Assembly (NCBI GenBank): GCA_026391975.1
Contig: JAPLDB010000012.1
Coordinates: 1 to 32,490, forward strand
Source: Bacteroidota bacterium
GTDB lineage: Bacteria; Bacteroidota; Bacteroidia; AKYH767-A; 2013-40CM-41-45
DNA length: 32,490 bases
Reading direction: 5' to 3'
Shown here: positions 14,942-22,621 of the stretch, one piece after another
Numbering within the stretch: the first letter of the stretch is position 1
How the letters are laid out: every line of letters begins with the position of its first letter
Notes under the pieces: model-generated
The model's database searches: none
Seen by the model: the letters and a program-made list of their open reading frames with translations, nothing else
What the model was told of the DNA's origin: nothing
Position numbers and translations under genes: made by a program

Positions 14942-16786
14942 CTACATCCTTTCCGGCGCCACAATCCCCAACAACCGCAAACACTCTTTGATTACCTCTG
15001 CAGTCAGCGATGCAAGCTGCATGCGGTAAAGCGATGTGTTCTTATCAGCTTCGTCAACAATCACATTGTCATGGTAAAAATGGTTGAACGATTTGGCTAC
15101 CTCATAAACATAATTGGCAACCACAGCCGGCGAAAAATTCTCTGCTGCCTCTTTTACGATAGCAGGATATCGATAAAGTACCTTTATTACATTCTTATCT
15201 GCGGTCAGATTTCCGGCGTGTTGGTCATTGGCTTCTTGCTGCCCATTGCTGGCTGCTGCCTGCTTACTGCCGCTGCTTACTGCTGCTCCAAATACGAAAC
15301 CCCCTTTCCTGATCACACTCCTGATCCGCGCATGTGTGTACTGAATAAACGGTCCTGTATTTCCGTTCAGGTCAATACTCTCCGCCGGATTGAAAAGCAT
15401 TTTCTTTTTCGGATCCACCTTCAGGATAAAATACTTGAGTGCTCCCATTCCAATTGTGTGGTACAATTGCTTGGCTTCTTCGCTGTCAAAATCGTCAAGC
15501 TTGCCGAGTGCTTTGGTTGTCATCTCTGCTTCTTCATCGATCTCCTTAATCAAATCGTCAGCATCCACCACTGTCCCTTCACGCGATTTCATTTTTCCGG
15601 AAGGAAGATCTACCATTCCGTAGGATAAATGGAACAAGCCATCTGCCCATGGTCGCCCGAGTTTTTTGAAAATCTCTTTCAGCACTTTGAAATGGTATTC
15701 CTGCTCATTGCCTACAACATAGATGAGCTGTTGCAATCCGTCAAACTCATCGAAGCGGAGTGACGCAGTTCCTAGATCCTGTGTGATGTAAACGGAAGTG
15801 CCATCTGCCCTCAATAAAACTTTCTGATCAAGGCCCACATCAGTGAGGTCAATCCAGATGGAGCCGTCATCCTTCTTAAAAAATGCTCCTTTGCTCACTC
15901 CTTCCTCCACAATCTTTTTTCCGAGGAGGTAGGTTTGAGATTCATAATATATTTTATCGAAATCAACAGCCAGTTTTTTATAGCTGATGTCAAAACCCTC
16001 ATACACCCAGCCATTCATCATTTTCCAGAGATCCATCGTTTCCTTATCACCTGCTTCCCATTTCAACAACATTTCCTGGATCTCCTTTACAATTGGCGCA
16101 TTCTTTTCAGCATCTTCCTTACTTATACCATTGTGAACAAGATGAGCGACTTCCTCTTTGAATTTTTTGTCGTACTCTACATAGTATTTACCGACAAGAT
16201 GATCCCCTTTTGTATGCGAAGATTTCGGTGTTTCGCCGTGCCCGTATTTTTTCCATGCCAGCATGCTCTTGCAGATGTGGATACCCCGGTCATTGACAAG
16301 ATTCACTTTCTCAACTCTGTGTCCAACCGCCAGGAGAATTTCTGCCACTGAATAACCAAGCAGAATATTCCGCATGTGACCTAGATGCAACGGTTTGTTG
16401 GTATTCGGTGAAGAATACTCCACCATTAAATGGCCCGGCGTTGAATATGTTTTCTTCAGGTTAATGAAATCCTTGCAATTTCCTGATGCATTCACAAAAA
16501 AATCTTTCCAAAAGGTATCGCTGATTGATAGATTTAAAAATCCCTTCACCACATTGAAAGCTGAAACCAACTTACAGTTTGCAATCAGTAATTCCCCGAT
16601 TTCATTTCCTGTCTGTTCGGGAGATTTTTTTGAAGCTTTGGTGTAGGGAAAAACTACCAGTGTTACATCTCCTTCAAAATCTTTTTTTGTTTCGTCAAGT
16701 TTGATTTCATCAGGGGAAACGGAAAGAGTGTAGAGGTTATGAAGTGTATCGGCAATTGCGGATTTTAATTCGGATTCGAAGGTCAC
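14942..16786 (-). CDS. argS: Arginyl-tRNA synthetase
   Basis: The 614-residue protein begins with a GTG at 16786 (MTFESELKSAIADTL); no ATG is near and the alignment with ArgS N-termini is natural. Motifs are the class I HLGH signature (134-137, within SPNTNKPLHLGHMRN), the arginine-binding region, the KMKSREGTVV segment replacing KMSKS, and YTHARI of the anticodon-binding half. It charges tRNA-Arg in the cytoplasm. Residues about 501-530 (from AAVSSGSKQ to HAGNLTA) are a low-complexity segment encoded by intergenic-type word repeats and appear to be an insertion; the length is somewhat above the usual 590-600. Its neighbours arginase and arginine decarboxylase also act on arginine. Confidence 0.95.
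   Translation of the reverse strand: MTFESELKSAIADTLHNLYTLSVSPDEIKLDETKKDFEGDVTLVVFPYTKASKKSPEQTGNEIGELLIANCKLVSAFNVVKGFLNLSISDTFWKDFFVNASGNCKDFINLKKTYSTPGHLMVEYSSPNTNKPLHLGHMRNILLGYSVAEILLAVGHRVEKVNLVNDRGIHICKSMLAWKKYGHGETPKSSHTKGDHLVGKYYVEYDKKFKEEVAHLVHNGISKEDAEKNAPIVKEIQEMLLKWEAGDKETMDLWKMMNGWVYEGFDISYKKLAVDFDKIYYESQTYLLGKKIVEEGVSKGAFFKKDDGSIWIDLTDVGLDQKVLLRADGTSVYITQDLGTASLRFDEFDGLQQLIYVVGNEQEYHFKVLKEIFKKLGRPWADGLFHLSYGMVDLPSGKMKSREGTVVDADDLIKEIDEEAEMTTKALGKLDDFDSEEAKQLYHTIGMGALKYFILKVDPKKKMLFNPAESIDLNGNTGPFIQYTHARIRSVIRKGGFVFGAAVSSGSKQAAASNGQQEANDQHAGNLTADKNVIKVLYRYPAIVKEAAENFSPAVVANYVYEVAKSFNHFYHDNVIVDEADKNTSLYRMQLASLTAEVIKECLRLLGIVAPERM
15197..15286 (-). repeat. Word-repeat insertion inside argS
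   Basis: On the plus strand the stretch contains GTCATTGG, GCTTCTTGCTGCCCATTGCT and GGCTGCTGCCTGCTTACTGC, then CGCTGCTTACTGCTGC. The same words (GTCATTGG, GGCTG, TGCTNCCTG) build the intergenic repeat at 7862-8040. It is in frame (90 nt) and replaces the linker between YTHARIRSVIRKGGFVF and VIKVLYRYPAIVKEAA. Confidence 0.55.
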
Positions 16787-16926
16787 TGTCGTTGATTTGT
16801 TGATTTGAAGATGTGCTGATTTGAAAATTTGAAGATCTGGAGATTAGGAACAGCCGGGTTGAATAGTTGAATAGTTAATTAGTTGATTGCAAATTATTGA
16901 CATGAATCAACTATTTACCTTCTGAA
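16787..16926. repeat. GATTTG/GAAGATGTG word repeat 5' of argS
   Basis: GTTGATTTG occurs twice, followed by GAAGATGTGCTGATTTGAAA and ATTTGAAGATCTGG, then GTTGAATAGTTGAATAGTTA and ATTAGTTGATTG. No clear promoter element can be picked out of the repeats, although argS must be expressed from here or from the arginase gene. Confidence 0.6.
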
Positions 16927-17871
16927 CTAATAAACTAGCTGACTTACTACCCGTTGCAGGATCTCAAAGGTATTCTCAGCCATGAGGTTTTCTTTGTCCA
17001 GCGTGGGATTTACTTCAGCGATTTCGAAGCAGCAGACTTTTTCATTCTGGATCAGGCGGACGAGCAAGCTACCAGCTTCCTTTTCAGTAATTCCATTTCG
17101 CACGGGTGTTCCGGTTCCTTTCGATATAGAAGAATCCATGGAGTCCACATCAAATGAAATATACAGGAGATTACAACGGTTGAGGTGTTGCAAAGCGTCA
17201 CGGGCAATTTTCTCCACACCATTTCTTTTTACTTCACTTGTGCTGAAAATCTTAACTTTATTCTTCTTCAGCAGGTATGATTCCTCCGGTTCTACGTCTC
17301 TCAAACCGATGTAAACGATGTCGTTCCATTCGATCTTTGGAAAAATATTACCGATCTTCTTTATTTTATTCCAGGACTCCAACGTTTCTTTATCAGGCTT
17401 GTTCATCTTATTGCTCTGGTTGTCTTCTCCCATGGCAGCAGAAATCGGCATACCGTGCATATTGCCGGAAGGCGTCGTCCATGGTGAATGAAGATCGGCA
17501 TGCGCATCGATCCAGATGACTCCCAGCCGCTGGCGCGGATAGGCCATACGGATCCCGGCAATGGTACCTCCCGCAGTACTGTGATCTCCTGCAAGGACCA
17601 CAGGGAATTCATTATTCTTGAGAGCGCTTTTTACAGCATTGGAAACCCTGTCATACATTGTAAGCATCCCTTTGATCCGCTTGGCATATGGGCTTCCGGA
17701 GGATTCAAACAGCAAATGGTTCTCATTTGGAACCTCTACCGATTCAATCTTCTTGAACAGGTTGCTTCCATAATCCAAAGCTGCGATTTTAATGGCATCC
17801 ACGCCCATGGAAGCGCCACGGGTGCCGGCTCCGATTTCAGATTTTACTTCTATAAACTTAAGCTTCTTCAT
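16927..17871 (-). CDS. rocF: Arginase (ureohydrolase family)
   Basis: The 314-residue protein has all manganese-site motifs: AGDHSTAGG (His97), DAHADLHSP (Asp122, His124, Asp126) and SFDVDSMDSS. PSGNMHGMP follows the second motif; this PSGNxHGxP signature favours arginase over agmatinase. It hydrolyses arginine to ornithine and urea. Across a 275-bp gap lies the divergent arginine decarboxylase, which competes for arginine; if the enzyme were instead an agmatinase the pair would make putrescine, but the motif argues against that. A TAGATTCG at 17891-17884 on the coding strand resembles the -7 element and is part of an ATTCGT word array. Confidence 0.85.
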   Translation of the reverse strand: MKKLKFIEVKSEIGAGTRGASMGVDAIKIAALDYGSNLFKKIESVEVPNENHLLFESSGSPYAKRIKGMLTMYDRVSNAVKSALKNNEFPVVLAGDHSTAGGTIAGIRMAYPRQRLGVIWIDAHADLHSPWTTPSGNMHGMPISAAMGEDNQSNKMNKPDKETLESWNKIKKIGNIFPKIEWNDIVYIGLRDVEPEESYLLKKNKVKIFSTSEVKRNGVEKIARDALQHLNRCNLLYISFDVDSMDSSISKGTGTPVRNGITEKEAGSLLVRLIQNEKVCCFEIAEVNPTLDKENLMAENTFEILQRVVSQLVY

Positions 17872-17879
17872 GGGTACTA

Positions 17880-17970
17880 ATTACGAATCTATACGAATTT
17901 ACCAATTGTACGAATAACGAATAACTGATAACGAACATCCGCCAAGTCGTGGCGAATTTACGAATAACTG
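17880..17970. repeat. ACGAAT word array with CGCCA...TGGCG palindrome
   Basis: ACGAAT occurs at least five times (ATTACGAATCTATACGAATT, TACGAATAACGAATAACTG, TTTACGAATAACTG). CGCCAAGTCGTGGCG at 17940-17954 is a 5-bp stem palindrome. It lies in the divergent gap between arginase and arginine decarboxylase; the words read ATTCGT on the arginase coding strand. Confidence 0.7.
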
Positions 17971-18035
17971 AAGGTATAGTTCCATTATTGCAATTCAATT
18001 CTGATGAAAATATTTTCAATAATCCTGCAGTATGT

Positions 18036-18043
18036 TACTTTTG
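18036..18043 (+). promoter_or_regulatory. -7 element ahead of arginine decarboxylase
   Basis: TACTTTTG fits TAnnTTTG. It would give a leader of about 97 nt that contains the palindrome TCCCGACAGATCGGGA (18106-18121). No convincing -33 TTG is seen. The long leader is unusual for this window. Confidence 0.4.
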
Positions 18044-18105
18044 TAAATCCAACTCACTTACATTCGCGAAGAATTACGAATCCAACTGTGTTGGTTTTAA
18101 CCTCA

Positions 18106-18121
18106 TCCCGACAGATCGGGA
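18106..18121. repeat. TCCCGA/TCGGGA palindrome in the speA leader
   Basis: TCCCGA and TCGGGA form a 6-bp stem around CAGA. Relatives occur at 19586-19601 (TCCCGACCCATCGGGA) and 22702-22719 (TCCCCATAGTTATCGGGA). All three sit in gaps that also carry ACGAAT/ATTCGT words. Confidence 0.65.
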
Positions 18122-18146
18122 CCAAAACTACAAACCTCAAACCTCC

Positions 18147-19550
18147 ATGAAGAATACCTATCGCGACCTTGTTGAACAAACATTTTACTTTCCGCAGGAG
18201 GGTTTTGAAGTGGTTGACCACAACCTGAACTTTTATGGTATTGACCTGATGGATATTATCAAGCAATACGGAACTCCCCTCAAGATCTCCTACCTTCCCA
18301 AGATTGGCTCGCAAATTAAGAAAGCCAAACGGATTTTCAACGTTGCGATTGCAAAGAATGATTACAAAGGCACGTATACCTATTGCTACTGCACAAAAAG
18401 CTCTCATTTTTCATTTATCCTTGATGAAGTATTGAAACATGACGTTCACCTTGAAACTTCTTCGGCTTTTGACATTGACCTTATCAAATCACTGTTCCAG
18501 ACAAAGAAGATCGACAAGAACACTGTTATCATCTGCAACGGATTCAAGCGCCCTCAATACATTAAGGGAATTGCCGATCTCGTGAACGGTGGGTTTAACA
18601 ATGTCATTCCTGTGATTGACAACATGAATGAACTGGATCATTATCCAAAATTCCTGAAAGGAAAAAAGAAAGTGAAGATCGGGATCCGGATTGCTTCTGA
18701 AGAAGAACCGAATTTTGAATTTTATACTTCGCGACTGGGTATCCGTTACAGTGAAATCAAAGACTATTTTGTAAAAAGCATCAAAAAAAATAAACAGTTT
18801 CAACTGAAGATGCTTCACTTCTTCATTAACACAGGTATCAAGGACAATGCCTACTACTGGAGTGAATTGAACAAATGCGTGAACGTTTATTGCGAACTGA
18901 AAAAGATCTGTCCGGAGCTTGACTCTCTCGACATCGGTGGTGGATGGCCAATTCGCAAGTCGCTTGGATTTGAATACGATTATGAATACATGGCTGAACA
19001 GATTGTAAAACAGATTAAAACAACGTGCAGGGCACAGGGTGTTGCTGAGCCCAACCTGTTTACCGAATTTGGCAGCTTTACAGTTGCGGAAAGCGGTGCT
19101 ACACTTTTTTCTGTAATAGATCAGAAACAGCAAAATGACAATGAACTGTGGTACATGATAGACAGTTCATTTATTACCACCCTTCCGGATACCTGGGGGA
19201 TTAAACAGAAATTTATTCTGTTGGCCATCAATCACTGGGAGAAGGACAGCGTGAGGGTGAACATTGGCGGACTTACCTGCGACAGCGACGATTACTACAA
19301 TACAGAGAGCCACGTCAACCAGGTTTACATGCCCAAAGAGGAAGACCTGAACGAAGATCCCCTGTACATCGGATTTTTCCATACTGGTGCATACCAGGAG
19401 AGTCTGGGCGGCTATGGAGGCATCCAGCATTGCCTTATTCCGGCGCCAAAGCATGTGATCATTGACCGGGAAGAAGACTGGGAAATTGTTACCAAGCTTT
19501 TTGCTAAGGAACAGAGTGCAAAAAGCATGATGAAAATACTGGGGTATTAG
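18147..19550 (+). CDS. speA: Arginine decarboxylase (fold III PLP enzyme, short Bacteroidota type)
   Basis: From ATG 18147 (MKNTYRDLVEQTFYFPQEGF) the protein is 467 residues; the open frame runs 66 codons further upstream through repeats, which are not coding. The alanine-racemase-like barrel has the PLP lysine most likely at Lys84 in YCYCTKSSHF, the phosphate-binding LDIGGGWP (Gly264-266), and the beta domain has GGLTCDSDD with Cys378/Asp379, the cross-subunit CxSxD-type active site. It turns arginine into agmatine, the first step of the agmatine route to putrescine and spermidine. It lacks the long insertions of E. coli SpeA (about 650 residues). Agmatine-processing genes are not in the window. 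Confidence 0.88.
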   Translation: MKNTYRDLVEQTFYFPQEGFEVVDHNLNFYGIDLMDIIKQYGTPLKISYLPKIGSQIKKAKRIFNVAIAKNDYKGTYTYCYCTKSSHFSFILDEVLKHDVHLETSSAFDIDLIKSLFQTKKIDKNTVIICNGFKRPQYIKGIADLVNGGFNNVIPVIDNMNELDHYPKFLKGKKKVKIGIRIASEEEPNFEFYTSRLGIRYSEIKDYFVKSIKKNKQFQLKMLHFFINTGIKDNAYYWSELNKCVNVYCELKKICPELDSLDIGGGWPIRKSLGFEYDYEYMAEQIVKQIKTTCRAQGVAEPNLFTEFGSFTVAESGATLFSVIDQKQQNDNELWYMIDSSFITTLPDTWGIKQKFILLAINHWEKDSVRVNIGGLTCDSDDYYNTESHVNQVYMPKEEDLNEDPLYIGFFHTGAYQESLGGYGGIQHCLIPAPKHVIIDREEDWEIVTKLFAKEQSAKSMMKILGY

Positions 19551-19785
19551 ATTGTGCGAATAACCAATCCGTACGTTCTGATAGCTCCCGACCCATCGGG
19601 ACGGGATTCCTAATTTCGAATCGACCAAAAACTTATTCGGTAAATTGTTCCTTGTTTTCAAATTCTTAAACTGTCTAAATTCGAACCAATTACGGATCAA
19701 TATCGAAAAAATAGGAATCTTTCGTTATTCGAACCACTAACGATTCGAAAATTCGAAACCTTTCGTTATTCGTACCCATTTTTTC
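19551..19785. repeat. ATTCGAA/CGTTATTCG word array upstream of efp
   Basis: CTTTCGTTATTCG occurs twice (about 19719-19731 and 19760-19772), with CGATTCGAAAATTCGAAACC between them and TCGAATCGACC earlier. The palindrome TCCCGACCCATCGGGA lies at 19586-19601. The words read ATTCGT on the efp coding strand. Confidence 0.7.
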
Positions 19786-19793
19786 TACATTTG
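19786..19793 (+). promoter_or_regulatory. -7 element of efp promoter
   Basis: TACATTTG fits TAnnTTTG exactly, and the context CTACATTTGCAACC is very typical of the phylum. A TTTCG at 19761-19765 lies at a plausible -33 distance. The leader to ATG 19818 would be about 18 nt. Confidence 0.6.
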
Positions 19794-19817
19794 CAACCCG
19801 AAAAAAATCTTCAAAAA

Positions 19818-20378
19818 ATGGCAAAAATCAATGATGTTAAACCGGGTGCTTTCCTGAGGTATAACAATGAACTGGTGCAAGTTACGGAAGTCATTCACCG
19901 TACACCGGGCAACCTGCGCGCCTTTTATCAGGCGAAAATGAAAAATCTGAAAAACGGAAAGGTTGTCGAAAACCGTTTTCGCGCAGATGAAGAAGTGGAA
20001 ATGGTCAGGGTTGAATTCAGAGAAATGCAATTCATCTACCCTGAAGGAGAACATCTGGTGGTGATGGATCCTACATCATTTGAGCAAATTCATATTCCAA
20101 AAGTACTTTTTGGAGACAGTTCACAATTGCTGAAGGAAGGCATGACTGTGAAGGTTGCGTTTGAAAGCGAAGAACCAATCAGTGCTGAACCACCGACATT
20201 TGTTGAGTTGGAAGTGACCTATACAGAGCCGGGGGTTCGCGGAGATACTGCTACCAATACTCTTAAAGCTGCCACTGTTGAAACAGGGGCAACAATCCAG
20301 GTTCCTCTTTTTGTAAATATCGGCGAGGTAATTAAGATTGACACCCGTGAGTGGAGCTACGTTGGGAAAGTGAAATAA
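19818..20378 (+). CDS. efp: Translation elongation factor P with PGNLR loop
   Basis: From ATG 19818 (MAKINDVKPGAFLRYNNELV) the protein is 186 residues, normal for EF-P, with an N-terminal KOW-like domain (1-63), a central OB domain (about 65-127, with EFREMQFIYPEGEHLVVMD) and a C-terminal OB domain (VELEVTYTEPGVRGDT to IKIDTREWSYVGKV). EF-P rescues ribosomes stalled on polyproline. The loop that reaches the peptidyl-transferase centre reads TPGNLRAF, with Asn32 where E. coli has Lys34 and Pseudomonas has Arg32, so neither the lysylation nor the rhamnosylation target is present. I recall the same loop in other Bacteroidota. No modification enzyme gene is nearby. Confidence 0.95.
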   Translation: MAKINDVKPGAFLRYNNELVQVTEVIHRTPGNLRAFYQAKMKNLKNGKVVENRFRADEEVEMVRVEFREMQFIYPEGEHLVVMDPTSFEQIHIPKVLFGDSSQLLKEGMTVKVAFESEEPISAEPPTFVELEVTYTEPGVRGDTATNTLKAATVETGATIQVPLFVNIGEVIKIDTREWSYVGKVK

Positions 20379-20500
20379 AAAAACCTATTCATTGTTTCCG
20401 GGTTCTTTCGTTTTGATCCCCTTTTAGCTTGTAAAGCTTATTTTTATCCTGATCAGAATTCGATTTCAAAGAAATTCATTTTTCTCTGGTCCTATTCTGA

Positions 20501-20508
20501 TATATTTG
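20501..20508 (+). promoter_or_regulatory. -7 element ahead of the interrupted T9SS gene
   Basis: TATATTTG fits TAnnTTTG and lies 22 nt before the ATG at 20531, giving a leader near 17 nt. No clear -33 TTG. An intact promoter argues that the downstream gene was recently functional. Confidence 0.45.
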
Positions 20509-20530
20509 CTTTTCAATCACTTTAAAACCT

Positions 20531-21526
20531 ATGAAAAAAATATTCCTGATTCTTCTAGTCCTTGCGGCAGGCAGCAGTTCTTTTGCACAATCTGTAAACC
20601 CGAAGGCAGTGCTTGACAAATCAATTGAAGTCAACCTGAGTTCCACACAGATGTCATTATTGACTCTCGACACATTGGATCAGTATTATACAAGAGCGTC
20701 AAATTTAACCCTCTATAAGTCACAGGATGGTGGCTATGTTCTGGGTCCTGCATTATATTATCTTGGAGGCGGTAATATCGTTCCTATCAGTAAAGCGACA
20801 GCCAGCCATTTCGATGGCATCGGAAATGCAATCATTGTGGAAGCCTGGTTTATTGTGGGCGCAAAAAATATTGTAGGCACCGCCGACGATGTTTCTGTTA
20901 AAATATATGATGCCGGTACAGATTCAGTTCCAACAACATTGTTGGATTCGGTTAATCTCAATGTTGCCGACATGGATACAGCAAACGGTATCACCGTTGT
21001 TCCAATGGCAGCCAATATTACCTCTTAATTCCTGGTAGATATTGTTTATGCAGGGATCGACGATACTTTTGGCCTTGTTTCTTCCAATCCTGACTCCGCC
21101 GACGGGCAGGGTGAAAATCGCGCAAGACAGCAACTCTCCGACGATCTAATATCATTAGGCCTTCCTGAATGGATAGGAGTCAACGGACTTTACGCTTTTG
21201 ATGCCGACGTCATGATCATTCCGGTAGTTGATATCCAAAGCGGGATGACTGAATTCAAAAATGATCTGTTCACACTAAAACCGGTTAGCCCTAATCCTTC
21301 CAATGGGTTGGTGTCACTCGAATACGAACTAAAAAAATCCACAGATGTTTCATACGCTGTGATTGACGCTTCGGGGAAAACAGTTCAGAGGTCCGACTCA
21401 AAAACAAAATCCCCTTCAGGTTATAGGGAACTCATAGACTTACGCTCATTTCCTTCAGGAAAATATTATATTTCTTTCCGGGCAGGAGAAAAAATTCTCA
21501 CACAAAGATTATTAATTGCAAAATAA
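20531..21526 (+). pseudogene. T9SS-sorted secreted protein interrupted by one in-frame TAA
   Basis: The signal peptide MKKIFLILLVLAAGSSSFAQ opens a 165-codon frame ending at TAA 21026-21028. The same frame then stays open to 21526 (starting FLVDIVYAGIDDTFGLVSSN) and ends in a type A sorting domain (about 21270-21526: FTLKPVSPNPSNGLVSLEYE, LRSFPSGKYYISFRAG, QRLLIAK). No frameshift is needed: one substitution, for example CAA to TAA, explains it. The full product would be about 330 residues, with a beta-rich passenger (VEAWFIVGAK, DVSVKIYDAG) whose function I do not recognise. A good terminator follows. It may be a nonsense pseudogene, a sequencing error, or, least likely, a readthrough case. 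Without the C-terminus the first part could not be sorted by T9SS. Confidence 0.8.
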
Positions 21527-21547
21527 TTTAAACACAAGAATCAAATA

Positions 21548-21574
21548 AAGAGCGCACCCTGGTAGCGCTCTTTT
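21548..21574 (+). terminator. Rho-independent terminator after the interrupted T9SS gene
   Basis: AAGAGCGC (21548-21555) and GCGCTCTT (21565-21572) form a perfect 8-bp stem with loop ACCCTGGTA, running into TTTT. It lies 21 nt after the stop and only 27 nt before the TTG of the next gene. Confidence 0.85.
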
Positions 21575-21600
21575 CATTTACTCGCGAAAGCACCAAGCGA

Positions 21601-22008
21601 TTGAAAAAGACAAGAAAACCGGAAAGTTTTATAAAGCAACCGAATTACCCGGGAGGCAATAATGCAATGGACGAGTTCATCAAGAAAAACCTGCGCTACC
21701 CGGAAGAAGCAATGGAACTTAAAATTGAAGGCACTGTTGCAGTCGAGATTGACATTGATGTCTTTGGCAAAGTTTCAGCTGCAAAAGTGAAGCATGGCTT
21801 AGGACATGGTTGTGATGAGGAGGCCGTGCGCCTGGTGAAGTTGCTTCAATTTGAAAAGAAAAAGTACAAAGGGTTTTATGTGGTGTTTCACAAAACGATC
21901 AATATTCATTTCCGGTTGCATGAGGCAAGCAAACCTGTGCAATTTTCATATCAGTACAAGGAGAAAGCTCCCGGCACAACATACAATTACACGATAAACC
22001 CGGATTGA
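21601..22008 (+). CDS. Small TonB C-terminal domain protein
   Basis: A 135-residue protein read from a TTG at 21601; the next in-frame ATG (21667) would cut into the conserved start of the domain. NYPGGNNAMDEFIKKNLRYP (15-34) is the usual beginning of Bacteroidota TonB-C domains, followed by EGTVAVEIDIDVFGKVSAAK and EEAVRLVKLLQF. No transmembrane helix, proline-rich linker or signal peptide is seen, so it is not a full TonB; either the start is misplaced or it is a free-standing domain. The gene begins just after a terminator and has no visible promoter, which leaves its expression doubtful. It ends one base before the convergent FAH gene. Confidence 0.7.
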   Translation: MKKTRKPESFIKQPNYPGGNNAMDEFIKKNLRYPEEAMELKIEGTVAVEIDIDVFGKVSAAKVKHGLGHGCDEEAVRLVKLLQFEKKKYKGFYVVFHKTINIHFRLHEASKPVQFSYQYKEKAPGTTYNYTINPD

Positions 22009-22009
22009 A

Positions 22010-22621
22010 CTATTTTACAGAGACCTTGAGTAAACTCTTACCTTCAAGAAAAGCTTCCAGTTGATCTCCCACCTCTACCCTGCTTACTCCTTTTGGTGTG
22101 CCGGTAAATATGAAATCTCCTTTTCTCAATGTCACATAACTTGAAACAAAAGCGATAATTTTCTCAAATGAAAATAACATCAATGAACTTTGCCCGGATT
22201 GAACGGTTATCCCGTTTTTTTTGAGTTCAAAATTGATGTCTTTTGTGTTTTTAACTTCATTCAGAGGAATAAATGATCCTACCGGTGCACTACTGTCAAA
22301 TGCTTTCGCGGGTTCCCATGGCAATCCTTTCTCTTTTTGTCTTTGCTGTACATCTCTTGCGGTGAAGTCGAGGCCCACTGTGATCTGGTCAAAATATTTC
22401 GAAGCAAATTCTTCAGCAATATGCTTTCCTTCTTTGCAGATCCTAAGCACCAGCTCCACTTCATGGTGAATGTCGTTTGAAAAATCAGGGATGTAAAAAT
22501 CCTTTCCTGCAGGAAGAAGGGCCGTATCCGGCTTCATAAAAAAGACGGGTTCTCCAGGGACTTCATTTTTCAGTTCAGCGGCATGTTCAACATAGTTGCG
22601 GCCGATGCATATTATCTTCAT
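22010..22621 (-). CDS. FAH family hydrolase (acylpyruvase-like)
   Basis: The 203-residue protein starts MKIICIGRNYVEHAAELKNE. Family features are FFMKPDTALLPAG, the metal-binding HHEVELVL (Glu54, Glu56) and VGLDFTARD (Asp85), the WEPAKAFDSSAPVG segment, and near the end FIFTGTPKGVSRVEVGDQLE. The small size and the GRNYVEHAAEL start put it with FAHD1/YcgM-like acylpyruvases or oxaloacetate decarboxylases rather than fumarylacetoacetase itself. It is cytoplasmic and stands alone, so the substrate cannot be inferred. A TACATTCG on its coding strand (22652-22645), in a word array, may serve as the -7 element. Confidence 0.85.
   Translation of the reverse strand: MKIICIGRNYVEHAAELKNEVPGEPVFFMKPDTALLPAGKDFYIPDFSNDIHHEVELVLRICKEGKHIAEEFASKYFDQITVGLDFTARDVQQRQKEKGLPWEPAKAFDSSAPVGSFIPLNEVKNTKDINFELKKNGITVQSGQSSLMLFSFEKIIAFVSSYVTLRKGDFIFTGTPKGVSRVEVGDQLEAFLEGKSLLKVSVK

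Noticed and set aside
14635-15628. Open frames overlapping the toxin 3' end and the argS 3' half on the plus strand
   Set aside because: They are antisense or out-of-frame shadows of argS and of the GC-rich palindrome, with no protein-like features.
17949-18146. N-terminal extension of arginine decarboxylase upstream of ATG 18147
   Set aside because: It reads through ACGAAT words, the promoter and a palindrome, has no resemblance to the family, and lacks a start consistent with the transcript.
20420-20445. AGCTT/AAGCT hairpin after efp as a terminator
   Set aside because: The stem is only 5 bp and weak, and the following T-run is broken.
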